64,000 bases of DNA from Litoditis marina (GCA_964036275.1 OZ038437.1:19888052-19952051); one strand, 5' to 3'. Shown: positions 1 through 11,929, counted from the first letter of the stretch. Numbers and translations: made by a program. The notes: generated by a model from the sequence alone, not told the origin.

Positions 1-1124
1 TGATATGACCGGCAACGTCAGGTGACGTTGCTGATGACATTTGCAGTTGAGTGACTGGTATGGCCCGTGAGACCCACTGACATCGTGCCAAGATTTTAGA
101 ATGACTAATTCTTAGATCAGACATAAGTATTCTGGAGACTGTTCACGCGTTTTTATGGAACTGCTGAAGCTGAAGGAAATTAGCAGTTTCTTGAAAAACT
201 TCAAAGTGGTGATGAAAAATTGCCTGGAAGTTCATTGGCACGCTGCCAAGTCTCAGTAGGAACGACCGGAACTATACTTGAAAAGGTGAGACAAACCTGT
301 CGTGAATCCTTTGTGCGAGGGGTTCCAGTTTCGATCGATTCATGGTGGATCCCATTATCTCGAGACAGGTCGCCGCCCTGAACACAGAGAAGTACAGTAC
401 GCAAACAGCATGGTATGTTACCTACTTCTTATCGGCTACTAGCCGTTGGGTAACGGTCTACGGTTCAGTCAAAACTTGCTACTTGCGAACAGCTTAGTAG
501 CGATTTCAGGCAATTTCGTTGTCCGCAGCTGAAAGATTTGAAAATAACAACCAAGTAATGTTGGTTTGTCCAGGTACTACAATAATGGGTGGGTAGGTAA
601 AGTGACGGTTTTCACCAGTAACCACTAGTGTTAGAATCAAGCATACACCGCCAAGGGTCTCAGATCGGTTTTGACCCCTTCATCGTTTTTGGGCGGCGAC
701 CCCTCCAAAACTGCGATTTTTGCTTATATTTTGTTCGTTCACTGCCAATTATGTACGAAATGAGACAAATTTTGACTCGCGACCCCTATTTTCTACTTGA
801 ACTTGTTCGTGACCCTCTATCCCATAGGAGGCCTTGGCGGTGTACGGAATCAAGGTAGTTATCCGTACTTCAATGGTAAACGAGTGAGTGATTGAATCAT
901 AGGTAACATAGTTCCCTGACAGTGCCACTAAAATCAACGTGCGCAATCCTAAAAACTGGCATTACACCCCTGCAAGAGTGATAATTTCTCTCGTTTTTCG
1001 CGTTTCAAACAGTTTTTTCGTCTAAAATTCCAAAAATATAGCATTATTTTGACGGTATATTTTACCTATGGATTGAATAGGATAATCAATAAAGTCGTTT
1101 CAACTGGGTAAAGGTGGCACTCAC
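1..1124. other. non-coding stretch beyond the last recognised PTCD3 exon
   Basis: No exon could be recognised here. It holds a fragment of an interspersed repeat at about 221-405 (motif TGGCACGCTGCCAAGTCTCA, also near 5480, 6890 and 11810) and one hAT-like MITE at 642-846. The last coding exon of the minus-strand PTCD3-like gene would be expected here or left of the window; I compared the reverse strand with what I know of the PTCD3 C-terminus and found nothing convincing. Confidence 0.5.
642..846. mobile_element. hAT-like MITE, CATACACCGCC family, copy 1
   Basis: About 205 bp, beginning CATACACCGCCAAGG and ending CCTTGGCGGTGTACG, so the ends are inverted repeats. It is flanked by an exact 8-bp direct repeat, GAATCAAG, at 634-641 and 847-854. 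An 8-bp target duplication is typical of hAT transposons. No coding capacity, hence non-autonomous. The interior matches the copies at 4190-4404 and 55545-55759 (TCGCGACCCCTA-type motifs) but is more diverged. Confidence 0.8.
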
Positions 1125-4100
1125 TTGACTGAATCTGCTTGCCGCAATGCATCTTCAAATAGCTCCATCATAGCTGAAGGACGCGCGAAACCTACAAATA
1201 TACACATTGAAGATCAATTCGAAGAAATGGAAAACGTTGAATTCTCCAAAACAGATGAAATCTAAACATAGTGAGTACGAGTGTTTGAGGCATGAAAAAA
1301 TTGAGAGAGAATGATTAGGAGAGATAGAGGGGAAGAGTAGAGATAGAGGGAAAGAGTAGAGAGAGAGGGTAAAAGAGAGAGAGAGAGTGAGTGAGAGAGA
1401 GAGAGAGAGAGGGCAGAGGGTGAGGAAGAGAGAGAGAGTAGAATAGATTCGAAAACTGGCTCACTCTGGCGACCAAATCTTCAGAAAACTCAGTTGCTAA
1501 ACGTGCTGACCTGTATTCATGACTGTCGCCTCATCGCCCACGGCCGCTTCTGGCGTCAGAAGGAGATTCAGAAGTTCGTAGGCGCGGTCCACGTCGCCAA
1601 TTCGATTCAGAAGAACTGCACATTCGGAAATCTGCAAACAAGAGTTGAGGTTTGAGAATTTGTGAGCGGCGAGTGTGGACAGTTTCCGGGATCAGAAACA
1701 GGATTTGTTTGTCAAAAACTGAATTTTCAGGCAAGCATTCATTTCATTTCATTTGTTTCCTCGAAAGCCATCCAACATTCTCATCCGGTCAAACCAGAAG
1801 ACCACTTCACAAATCGGTATTTCAAGCCACCAAATTCCAATATATGTCAAACTTTAGGGTTGAAAACTTGAAAACGTCATTTTCATACCAGTTTTAGTTC
1901 AGTCATTCAGATGAAACACCTCATTTTCAATGAATTTCTGTATGCATCGGCCTCCTCAAGCAGATACCAGATTTTCATTAGAAATGGCTAGAAATGTAAA
2001 AGTGTCTTTTTTCAGATCGCAGGCCCCAAAACCTAGCGCTAAGACTCTGCGTGAGTTATGGTAGAATAATGTAAGTTGATTGTTCAGGATACAATATCTG
2101 TCCGAAAAATCTGTGCATGGTTTCTAACGTAGGATCATAGGAACTACACTACAAACCACACTCTTTCAATACAGACTACAAATAGGACGTACCACCGAGG
2201 GCGACAGTTTCATCTGCATACGACGGTTCCAGTCGTCGGTGAACCGGCTGAACTCGCACCAAATGTCCACCAGACGTCGAACCAAGCCGGCGAATTCGTC
2301 CCGCTCCGCCACCGAAAGACTCTGAAAAACATACGATAGTCAATGCCATTCCTATGTTTACTACTACGGTAGGTTCTTGTCATCAAAAGCAACCGAAGCA
2401 TAGACAAGTATTGTACAACACGACGCGATATGTAAACCTTTTTCAACTTTTGAATAACCGCAACAAATTAGCTTGTTTCGGAAATAAATGTGACGGAGAC
2501 CTCTCGAGAGAATAAGCCTTTTTTCACTTGTTATGGTTTGTATACAACCAAACATTTACAAACGGTGAAGATTTGTAAAGCTGTAAATTATCGAAAAAGT
2601 CCGCAACACACAACTATAAAACGTACGAAACGCACGTTTCATTGCACGCCTGGTAGGTTTGAGTTTGATGACTCATGAGTGTGCAACGTTGGCTGACCAA
2701 GGACCAACTACACTTTTCACACGTTTTACATATAGCAAACGTTTTACATATAGCAACCGATAACAAATGAGTCCTGTTGGCATTTCCGATATTCCCTGCT
2801 GGTCGGGGACTGGGCCCAAAACGAATAGTACGCATTCATAATCAACAAGAGGAACTATGTTTTTTCAAAGTTTTCGGCGTTCTTCTGAACTCAGTGCTCA
2901 ACAGAAGAAAACGGAAGAATGAAATACAAATACTCCTGAATAGTTTGACACTCGCCTGGTATGAAACATCGATGAGTCGCTCGCGAATCGTGATTCCCAT
3001 GCGGAAATCGATCATTTGACGAGAACAGATAGCATCGTCCACGACTCGGAGCAGCAGAGGCCAATGGGAATTCGACTGAAAACAGAGCATAACACAGGCA
3101 CGTCACGTGAATATCACGTGCTCACGAGGGTCACGTGAAAATGAGATCATTCCGGTGTAACGTGAGGTAGAACAGGTCTATGGGGATTGATTCGCAGGTT
3201 CACTATTACACGGACTTCATGAATCCGCGTAATTGATCCGTTTTTCTTCAATAATAGCGAGTAAACCCCGTTTTCTTTTCGATTTAATCTGCCTATTCTG
3301 CCAAATATCGATCGACCACAACTGGATCTGAGAAGTGATTGGACGTCAACTGGAGTATTTTCATTACTAATTCCCTCTATTATCAAGTTAGCTGGAGAAA
3401 ACGAGCTCACCTTCAACTTGGCGGCAACGGCGGCTGTCAACTGTCGCCCCGCACCCACCAGACGGGGAACCAACGATCGATATTTGGCATCAATCGATTC
3501 GATCGATTGACACGAATCGATGAACAGCATCAGATATCGACTGTAGAACCTGGAAGAGAGAGAGAAACTACACTGGGAAATGACTGACACGATCACTAAT
3601 ACGCACCAGTGAGCTGTGAATATCCTACCAAAACGACCCTTTCTTTCATTTTAGATTCGCGAAAGTTCATGGCTCTGCAGCGAAATCGCACCATTTTCCC
3701 AGTTTTTGGCGGGATTCAGAAAGACGCCGACTGTTTGATACTCTCTGCGCTCATCGACCTACATGCTCTCTCGCTTCTGTAGCTAGACAGTCTTCAAGAA
3801 TTGGTTAAAATGCTCCAGAGAGAGAAGAGGAGAGGGGTTCGGTAATGGCAAAAACTGATATTAAGGGTTTCTCTGCATGTAGGATGATTGTTCTACATAT
3901 TTGCCATAAAGTTCATTTTTTCACGTGTTTGCAGGATAGTGAGACCTTTTCCATATGAAACGCTCAAATACGAACCTTCCCTCCGCGGTCAACGCCGGCA
4001 ATTTCACGTGATTGGCTGGCGACTCGTACAGCTTGACAACTCTTTCAGCAACATCCAGATTGGCCGCACTGAAAACAGACACAATCACAAAACCAATGGA

Positions 4101-7100
4101 CTCTTTTCGAGTCAGCACATACTTGATAATAATCGAAGGGGACAAAGATGAAACTTCCAACTCATCAATCAGCAAATAGCGAGCCTGACCATACACCGCC
4201 AAGGGCCTCTTAATCCTTCAAAATTCTCGCGACCCCTCCGTGCTTTCTCGTGTCGCGACCCCCCAAAACGGCGATGTTCAACTAATTTCCGTACGATTGT
4301 AGCTGATTTTGTATGGAAATCGTTAGCTGACAGTTCGCGACCCCTACTTTTCACAAGAATTTGTTCGCGACTCCCCCCTTTATGAGAGGCCTTGGCGGTG
4401 TATGAGCCTGACACTCACTGGAGCGAGATGGTGAACCGTCGAGCTCTATTTCCACGCAAGACCGCTCCCACACCGCCAAAACTGCCCAATATTTATCCTA
4501 TTTGGAGAAAACGCGGCGCGGGAGACTTGAAGTCAAGAATCCTACTACAGTTAAATGAACACACAAGGAGGATGGCCTATTCTCGACAACTAAGACAGCG
4601 TTCATAACATGTTTTATCCGTGAAAACTCGTCAGTTGTGCATGAAATTGAAAGCACAGTGAAAGTGAAAGTGTCTTACCGACTGGCGATTTCCATAGCAG
4701 TCGAGAAGAAAAGATGATCCCGAGCTGATGCCACTTCAATCACGGGACGCCTCTCCATCTCACACATCACTTCAGTCAACCAGGTTACCGCCAACTTCTG
4801 CAATCACAATCATACACTCACGAACTCACGTGGCAAACACGCGCGTCACACGTGACAGTCTTGATCATAGTTATAGTTTGCAGCCAAAAACCCCAACACC
4901 CTCTTCTCTCCTCGAGGACATGACCAATTGAAGCAACAAGAGAATACTGGGCGACTGAGGTGTACTACTCTACGGCTTATCGTATTGCCGAGTGCACATC
5001 TATAACTTCACAGCTGCAGTCATACTTTCAACGACCACGTTTTGCGTCGGCGTTAGTACATAGGAAACAGTGTTGAACACAGCAGAACTCAGAAACGTGC
5101 ATTGAAAAAGTGCACGATGTCTCATTAGAATGTTCACTTTACGTGACCATTCGGTTTACTTCTAGTAAATACGACTCACGATGGCTCGCTCGGCTTGCTC
5201 GTCCACTTTGCCCTCCTCTCGTTCCGGTTTCGGCAGAATGCTCGACAGAATCAAATGTAGTGATTCGAGAGACGGGACCACATTCAAGGCGGCCATTTCC
5301 CCCATTACGGACTCGAACGATGAAAGACGGTCCGCCATCTTCTTCTGCTGAAATCATAGCCCAGTAAGCTTGTTCGAATCGCCAGAAAAATCGGTCTACT
5401 TTTTAATCATTGATTTTCACGTGTTTACATCTGAAAACGGACTCCTTCTTTTCGAGTAGTCGGATCTTCATCTTACTGGTTTGCCAAAGTCTCAGTGGGA
5501 ATGCTCAGACGATTACCAGCGAACTCGCCAATTGACCAGCCACTTTTGTAATTTTTGTAGGAGAGAGAGAGAGAGAGAGAGAGAGACGCAGACTGTCTCA
5601 GCCTGTCTGCGGCCTCAATGACCTGCATGCTCTCTCATTTTTGTGACTGGCCAACCGCAAAAACAATGGCGCGTTCTGAGAAGAGCTGATCCTTCGAAAA
5701 AAACTAACCCCGGCAGCGCTGGTCACAACGGCCTTCCAGGTGGAGGCGGATGGTTCGATCCCCGCCGCTGACATCTCCTTCAAAAGGGGCGTGGCCTCGT
5801 TCCAGGGGGCGGAGCCTATCAGAGAATCCCACGCCGACCCGTTTAGACCCAACGTAGAGCCGTGCTCCTGAAAATAGAACAATGCACCAAACACTCAAAT
5901 CATTTAGAAACTCGGTACATGCTTTGTTTTGCTGAAAATAGTCTAACAATTACGGTTTTCGATCCTTGGTCTATTTCTTAGTAGAGACCTCCTTGGAAGT
6001 ATTTGTCCAGTGTCTTTATAATGCATGGATGAGACCATCGAAAACATGCAAGACCTGGTTTTCCAACCACTAATGAAGACCTTTTCACTCAAATAATCAG
6101 TCGGATAGCGCGGTCAGCTGATTAGTTTTCTGCTTACTTCTAAGTGAGCGAAATCTCAATGATGGCTACTACAAGAATGTGGTTCCCCTTTTCCTCGAAG
6201 GAACTATATAGACGTTTTAATTTCAACCAACACCATTCCACATATGTATGATTCAAATACATTGTCAACTTCTATTGTTCAGCATGGGAGTAATGAAAGT
6301 ACAACATTTAGACAATGTCTGCAAAAACTGATGACCCTCAAAAGCATAACAGGTAACAGACGTATTTATATGTAATGTGACTAAACATCAGTAAACATAA
6401 TTCATGTGAAAAATGGGTTTGTTTAATTCCGTAGTCTGTCTGCGTGTTTCATAATGTTGTATTCAGACTGTTATGGTGCAGAAAAAATAGAATAAAGATA
6501 AAATAACGTACCTTGTATAGAGAACGAGCCCGACTGTAGTTGCCGAACCTGAACGAAACACTTGTACATACGAAAATGCTACCAATGGGGGGACTGGTAA
6601 GATAAACAGTCTCCAACCCAAAACAAGACCCAATCAATAACCAATGAGGTGTGACTATCTTGTAAAGTAACCCATTTTGCAGAGAACTGTCGAAATTCAA
6701 GCCCTATCATTAAAATATACAATTTCCTTCCAATTTCGACAAAGAAGGAGCCGATTGTTTGAATGTTTTTTGGCCACCTGAACCAATTGAGTGTGAACCC
6801 ATTCCACAAAAACATGATAAAGTGACTGAACACAATCATCCCAACTTTCAGAGAAAATCTAGGTGAAGAATCGGCTGGAAGCTACATTGGCACGCTGCCA
6901 AAGTCTCAGTAGAAATTATGTCGGAGCGGCAGACAAATCCCAGCGAGAGTGCGCAGATCAGAGAAACGCAGACTATCTCAATCGTCAATCGTCTGCGCCC
7001 TCATTGACCTGCATACTCTCTCGTTTTTGTAGCTCGCCGATATACAATAATAATAATGATAATAATACCTATACGTACTTGCACAGGCCGCAGATGAGGA

Positions 7101-8363
7101 TTGAGACGGTTTCAGACGACTTTGGCAACGTCTCGAACAGAAGATCGGCCAGACCAGCCTGTAATTCGGACATAGGGAGTGGGTACTCAAATTGTAGTTT
7201 GGAGTTTGGTCGCCAGGTGGCGGGTTCAACTTGTTCGCATCGAAACCTAACACTTAACTACTAGCACAATGCAAGGGTAACCACAAGTTGCATTTTTAAG
7301 GGGGGGGGGGGGGGGGGGGAGGGGGGTCGTAAAGGCCCCAACCGGGCCAAAAATTCGAAAAATTATGGTGATTCTCCCAAGTTTGACAAAAAAAATCGCA
7401 TTTTTCGGTCGATTTCTATTTTTAGGGGGGGGGAGGTCGTACCGGTGGTATGGTCGGTCAATTTTTTGGTCACCCCTGGCACAATGTACAACCTGTTGGC
7501 GCCGAGATCAAACTACAAACACAGCAGATCAGCATACACTCACAAGACACTGGATTTAAATTTTTGTAGCCGGTACCCCGCTAAGAAATGTGACCCGCGA
7601 CCCCCTTTTTCCTACCGAAAATATAAGTATTCCGACTAATTCCAACAATAAATGGTCATTTTCATATTGAGCATGCGCCGGGACCCAACTATGCTTGAAA
7701 TGTTTACCCGCAACCCCTCCGCCAAAACTAGGCTAAGTTAGTGCATGCAGATCAGAGCCCAATCGCTGTCTGCTTTTGTTCCCGAAATAAGCGACCCAAA
7801 AATGAGACAACCGTCCGGTTCGTTTAGCAATTAGCAAATGAACTGACGCGTTAGGACCATCAGGTTCGAATCTGGGACCTAGGGCCTAAATTGTAGCAAC
7901 TGCTCCCAACTAATTTGAAATTTCACCCTTTATCTCGGAGGTGATCTCTAACTCTCCCAAAGTCCCAACCGACCGTATCCCACCAAGCTCGCGATATTCC
8001 CTCGTTTTTAAGCAGCGACCGTTCCGAAATAGTTCAAAACAGGGAATTTTATCAGTTTTCGGTTTGAAATTCATCAGTTTTGTATGAAATTAGCTGGTTT
8101 GCCACTCGCGACCGCTACTTTTCCTGCAAATTAGTTCGCAACCCGCTGTCATTAGAGGCCTTTGCGGTGTGTGTGTGTGTGTGTGTGTGTGTATGATCTA
8201 TGATCCCTCAAATGGTTGAAGTCTGGCAACAGTGAGAACCACGTACCTCAGTCCATTTCAAGGCATCGTTTTCTCCGAAACTTCGCATTCCATGCCACTC
8301 CTCCCACTCCGCAAATGGCAAATTCTTTCCATTGTAGTAGGACATCAGACGGAGCAGTTTCAG
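1125..8363 (-). CDS. PTCD3: PTCD3-like pentatricopeptide protein, small mitoribosomal subunit protein mS39 (partial)
   Basis: Twelve exons on the minus strand, in protein order: 8247-8363, 7079-7158, 6512-6548, 5709-5867, 5180-5347, 4679-4797, 3976-4068, 3411-3549, 2956-3075, 2193-2321, 1511-1631, 1125-1191. All junctions are phase-consistent and give about 449 residues. Seen in the sequence: PPR-like helical pairs, e.g. LLKEMSAAGIEPSASTW and VMGEMAALNVVPSLESLHL, then an alpha-helical C-terminal part. The block order matches vertebrate PTCD3: LLRLMSYY, then LLFETLPKSSE, then DHLFFSTAMEIAS, then FYSRYLMLFIDSC, then AVLLNRIGDVDRAYELL. PTCD3 is known to bind the mitochondrial small-subunit rRNA and support mitochondrial translation. 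The vertebrate protein is just under 700 aa, so roughly 200 N-terminal residues (probably in or beyond the gap at 8488-8687) and some C-terminal residues are missing. The intron after exon 2956-3075 has a GC donor. Several transposons sit in its introns. Identity rests on remembered family sequence and is fairly sure. Confidence 0.85.
1303..1440. repeat. GA-rich microsatellite
   Basis: Imperfect (GA)n/GAGAGG purine tract in the intron between the last two recognised PTCD3 exons. Simple sequence; open frames through such tracts are not genes. Confidence 0.9.
4190..4404 (-). mobile_element. hAT-like MITE, CATACACCGCC family, copy 2 (intact)
   Basis: 215 bp with 15-bp terminal inverted repeats CATACACCGCCAAGG / CCTTGGCGGTGTATG. 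Flanked by the exact 8-bp direct repeat AGCCTGAC at 4182-4189 and 4405-4412. It is the near-identical reverse complement of the copy at 55545-55759, also 215 bp, so both insertions look recent. It lies in a PTCD3 intron. Confidence 0.9.
5071..5170 (+). mobile_element. 125-bp MITE family (GTCAATTGCACAG), truncated copy
   Basis: Starts inside the element at TGTTGAACACAGCAGAACTC and runs to the conserved right end TTTACTTCTAGTA. The left end is missing. It lies in a PTCD3 intron and ends only about 9 bp from the exon 5180-5347 splice donor (minus-strand GTGAGT at 5174-5179). Other copies: 12375, 13060, 14254, 15778, 18401, 60070, 63528. Confidence 0.8.
5480..5650 (+). repeat. interspersed repeat with GACCTGCATGCTCTC end
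   Basis: Begins with TGCCAAAGTCTCAGTGGGAA, contains a GA microsatellite at 5560-5585, and ends GACCTGCATGCTCTCTCATT. The same order of motifs recurs at 6870-7035 and 11805-11940, with fragments at 221-405, 3725-3785, 12785-12850 and 62130-62195. No coding potential; the class is unknown. Confidence 0.65.
6870..7035 (+). repeat. interspersed repeat with GACCTGCATACTCTC end
   Basis: Same family as 5480-5650: TTGGCACGCTGCCAAAGTCT at the start, an AACGCAGACTATCTCAATCG middle and GACCTGCATACTCTCTCG near the end. Located in the PTCD3 intron between exons 7079-7158 and 6512-6548, ending about 45 bp from the former. Confidence 0.65.
7271..7482 (+). repeat. interspersed repeat with poly-G run, inverted partner of 9569-9785
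   Basis: Begins TTGCATTTTTAAGG followed by a run of about 20 G, then GGTCGTAAAGGCCCC, an AT-rich middle, a second G run and GGTCGTACCGGTGGTATGG, ending GGTCAATTTTTTGGTCACCC. The reverse complement of the same block is at 9569-9785. The two flank the assembly gap. The G runs are candidate quadruplex formers. Confidence 0.7.
7571..7735 (+). repeat. interspersed repeat, related to 24192-24366
   Basis: Shares its left part (GGTACCCC, then an AAATGnGAC block) and its right part (TGTTTACCCGCAACnC, then GCCAnAACTAGGC) with 24192-24366. A shorter relic with GACCCCCACGAATCTGCC lies at 39540-39620. Non-coding; the class is unknown. Confidence 0.5.
7981..8166. mobile_element. degraded hAT-like MITE copy
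   Basis: Diverged member of the CATACACCGCC family. The recognisable parts are the TTTTGTATGAAATTAGCTGG core, the CGCGACCGCTACTTTTC block and the right end GAGGCCTTTGCGGTGT. The left end is not clear, so 7981 is approximate. The right end runs into a (GT)n microsatellite. Confidence 0.55.
8167..8192. repeat. (GT)n microsatellite
   Basis: About 13 GT units immediately after the GGTGT end of a degraded MITE; probably expanded from that terminus. Confidence 0.9.
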
Positions 8364-8487
8364 CTGAAAAACGTTGAAACGTGTGCATTTGTACAACAGC
8401 ATAACAGAAAAGTGTACAGATATTTCGGAGGCATTTTTTGTTTTTGAAAAAATCATATTAGCCTCATGCTGGTGATATGGCCAAGAG

Positions 8488-8687
8488 NNNNNNNNNNNNN
8501 NNNNNNNNNNNNNNNNNNNNNNNNNNNNNNNNNNNNNNNNNNNNNNNNNNNNNNNNNNNNNNNNNNNNNNNNNNNNNNNNNNNNNNNNNNNNNNNNNNNN
8601 NNNNNNNNNNNNNNNNNNNNNNNNNNNNNNNNNNNNNNNNNNNNNNNNNNNNNNNNNNNNNNNNNNNNNNNNNNNNNNNNNNNNNNN
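8488..8687. other. assembly gap, 200 N
   Basis: Exactly 200 N, probably a placeholder of arbitrary size. It lies just upstream of the first recognised PTCD3 exon, so N-terminal PTCD3 exons may be missing here. Confidence 0.98.
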
Positions 8688-9568
8688 CACTTTCTCAGTT
8701 GTCTTATTTTTATGTTGTACTATCGTTTCTTAACACTCACCAGTTAGTTTTGACTGTCCGAAGAAAGGACACCGTTTTTTCAGAATGATTTCGTTAAAAT
8801 TCGTGATTTTGTTCGAAAATTGGACCAATTTTCCTGATTTTGGCAGAATGGGAGCATGATTTTCAAATGATTCTGGTCAATCAAACCACTTCACTGAAAT
8901 ATGGTCTTAAATGTCCCCCTTTCGAATTTGGAAGTATATTTTCCATTTGTGTTCATTTTTCGCGGTCACATTGGAAATATTTGTTTTCTTCCAGAAATGT
9001 GAAATCCTTCATCCTTCTTTTGTTATGGTCGTCCGCCGAGAGGTTGCTGGTGACTTGAGGTGAGTTCTCGATTGATGACTTGTGCTTTTTCAATTTGAAC
9101 ATTAAATAACGTTGAAATATAAGGAAAGATCGAATATTTCGAAATTTCCCTGGTCCGATTTCGGTCGAAAAAAAACCCTATTTAGGCCGTTTTCAACATT
9201 TTATCGGTTTTTGCGTAGTTTAGTGTTTACTTCTATTCATGGGTCAATGTTTCGTACGTATTTGTGTTTCAGTCTGCGCCTGAAACGGTGATGATTGCGA
9301 TCGCCAAAAGGAGAGGAAGGAGATTCGTTCACTGGCTCAGTGGAACAACGAGTTGAAACAGAGCGCAGGTATGTTCTCGATTATTTAAATTTCAAGATTA
9401 TGCCCCCATTCGTGATATTCTTACCATTTATTTTATGCATCCAATTTCAGAGGTGATTTTGTTGGATAGTTCATGTAAGCACCCGTTTTTCATCAAAAGT
9501 GGGGACCGGGGCATTATTTTCAATAATAATAAAAAACTTATTCCAATAAGTGGCCGACTCATTCACCT

Positions 9569-9785
9569 CCCTCTATTCAGGAGTGACCAAAAAGTTGACC
9601 GACCCTACCGCCGGTACGACCTTTCCCCTTAAAGAATAGAAATTCACCGAAAAATACGGAACTATTCTTCAAATTGCGAGAATTTCACGAAAATCGGCCA
9701 AATTCACCATTATTTCAAAACATTTCCTTAATGTTGGGATCTTTACGACCCCCTCCCTTCAAAAATGTTGCACGCGTGCCACTTG
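9569..9785 (-). repeat. interspersed repeat, inverted partner of 7271-7482
   Basis: Reverse-complement match to 7271-7482: GAGTGACCAAAAAGTTGACC, then GCCGGTACGACCTTTCCCC, then GATCTTTACGACCCCCTCCC and TTCAAAAATGTTGCA. The poly-G run of the partner is replaced here by short C runs. Confidence 0.7.
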
Positions 9786-10353
9786 TGGTCATCCCCTGCC
9801 GCTATTTCATTTTGTGGATAGGTCTTTGGTGCCCTGAATGGAACCCCTTATTCTCAGGTATTTTCTGTAAAACACAAAGCGGTGCCGTCATTATACATCA
9901 GTTGTCTTTTGTGAGAAAAATTGCGTGTTGAGAATGGAAAGTCGGGTGTTTATTGACTACTAGTATCAGCATGATTTATATAGTGCGTTCTGCTGCTCCC
10001 ATATCACATTCACGATTATGCTAAAGACTCAGAGAAATGATGATGGGCTTTTTTCATATATAGTTTTTCAGGTTTTCGAATCTCTGGAATGACGGTCCGT
10101 CGGGGAACCAAGATGATCATATATTTTTTTCTATTTTGATTTTTTAATAAATAAATATCTCTTTTTTGTGAACGTATTGAAGAAAATTATGTCCATTTCA
10201 AAAGTACGTTACCAAACAAAAGTCACAAGTTTCTTTGTCAAACGAAAAGTAGAAACTGGAAGAGATATCCGAAAAACTTAGCTTGAAAGTTGCTTGCACT
10301 CTTTTCTCAGTAACTGCGTTCATGTAGCAGCGCAATTGTGCTGTCCAAATGTT

Positions 10354-10435
10354 GGTCGGATGGCCTAATGGTTAGCACCTTTGCTTTTGAGCCGATCAGT
10401 TGCGGGTTCGATGGTTCGATCCCCGCCTGTGACCA
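10354..10435 (+). pseudogene. tRNA-like sequence with duplicated T-loop
   Basis: Starts GGTCGGATGGCCTAATGG (A-box-like TGGCCTAATGGTTAG) and ends CCCCGCCTGTGACCA, with a B box GGTTCGATCCC. The acceptor ends mostly pair (GGTC/GACC). The T arm holds a tandem GGTTCGATGGTTCGAT, giving a loop too long for a normal tRNA. The putative anticodon loop TTTTGAG would read TTG. Best seen as a tRNA pseudogene or the head of a tRNA-derived SINE; not a functional tRNA. Confidence 0.6.
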
Positions 10436-11204
10436 AATATTTGCTGTTCCAAAATTATGCTGTGTACGTTCCAGGTATACATTTGACACCCCCTATAGCT
10501 GGGGTACCGCTCTGAGTCGATATAAATTGTATCACATTATTAAATACATTGTTTACAACTTGACACACACGCAGCGAACATTTGTTTGTTTGGAAACACT
10601 TTCCAATAAGTTTTCTGTACCTCTTAAACTAGTTTGAGCAGGAAACGAACGTAGGACCGAAAGATTAGAAGTTTCAAGGAAACACAGCAGAATTTATGCT
10701 GTAGTTTGCACGACTGCAACGCGGCGAGATCAAACTACAAACACAGCAGAATTTTCCACGACCCCCATATCCAATTTCTTGAAGGATATAAACATGGAAG
10801 ATACAGTATACCGATTTGTTCGCAACAGATAGATGGTTACGAGAACCGCGGCGACAAAAGAAAGGGTGCAGGGTTTAGAGACAGACGGTGAGACAGCCTG
10901 CGAGAGAGCACGGTACATGGAGAGGGTGGAGACTATGGGAAAGAGGGAGTAGGGAGAAGGAGGAGAGCGCAGACAACGGTTAGAGACAGCCGGTCAGAGA
11001 GCATCATACATGAAGATGGGAGAAGATGAGAGGAAGAGGGAGCAGGGGAAAGGAGGAGTGCGCAGGACAGGCAGAGGACACATTAATGAAACGAGGCAGC
11101 CGTGCAAAAGAAAAGGTAATAACTATAAACATTTATTACCAACAACTTGCGATTCACTCGCTTTGTTGCGATTTCAAGGGAGGGATCGAATTAGAAAAGA
11201 GGGA

Positions 11205-11300
11205 TAGGAAGAGGGGGATAGAGAGAGAGATAGAGAGAGGAAGAGAGAGAAGAAGAGAGGACGAGAGAGAGAGAGAGAGAGAGAGAAAAGAAGGTAGAAA
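11205..11300. repeat. GA-rich microsatellite
   Basis: Purine tract of GAGAGAGATAGAG-type units ending in (GA)n. Non-coding. Confidence 0.9.
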
Positions 11301-11867
11301 AAAGTAGAGAACATCAATGCGGGAAAAAGATGAAAGATAAGGAAAAAAGAAACTAAATTGAAGGATTGAAGGATGAATGGAACACACGTGAAAACAAATA
11401 CTAAAAGAGAATATACCAACAACTAAAGAATATTAAAAAGAAAATCGAAGAAATACGTGGGAAGAGTACGTTCCACACGACTATCAAAAAGAGTATTCCA
11501 ACGAATGAAGACATTTGGGAAAAGTGTTTTGATTATTTGGTAGTAATAAGTAATCTGCGTAAAGAACCAAACCACAAAGTTTGATGAGTTTTCCACAAAT
11601 TTGAGATGGGAAGACGGTATAGTTCCAATCATTCCCACTGAGACCTCGGCAACGTGCCAACGAAATTTCCAGGCGGCTTTTCGACCATGCTAATATTTTC
11701 CAAAACACCAAAAGTTTTCCTGACAGTAACCCTGTTATAGTACGTGGGAGAAGTTACTTTTTATTAAACCTGTTATTTCTATGAAATTTATTCATTTGAA
11801 ACTTATTGGCGCGCTGCAAAGTCTCATTCATTGGCGTCAATTTTGTGTCATTTGCGAGCTACAAAAG

Positions 11868-11929
11868 CGAGAGAGTGTGCAGGTCAATGAGGCCGCTGAC
11901 ATCTGCGTCTCTCTGACCTGCACACTCTC
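11868..11929. repeat. inverted repeat with GACCTGCACACTCTC arms
   Basis: GAGAGTGTGCAGGTCA and its exact reverse complement TGACCTGCACACTCTC flank about 27 bp, giving a 16-bp perfect stem. It belongs to the repeat family seen at 5480-5650 and 6870-7035; a related pair (GAGATCATGTAGGTGA / TGACCTACACACTCTC) is at 62125-62185. Confidence 0.75.

Noticed and set aside
3147..3596. 149-codon minus-strand open frame
   Set aside because: Only its part from 3411 to 3549 is real (a PTCD3 exon); the rest reads through the donor into intron.
8840..9366. Possible plus-strand exons: CEILHPSFVMVVRREVAGDL before a GTGAGT donor at 9061, and ERKEIRSLAQWNNELKQ before a GTATGT donor
   Set aside because: Both segments look somewhat coding and have splice consensus, but no single frame reads through the second segment from its acceptor and I do not recognise the protein. 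Possibly a decayed gene fragment; not strong enough to annotate.
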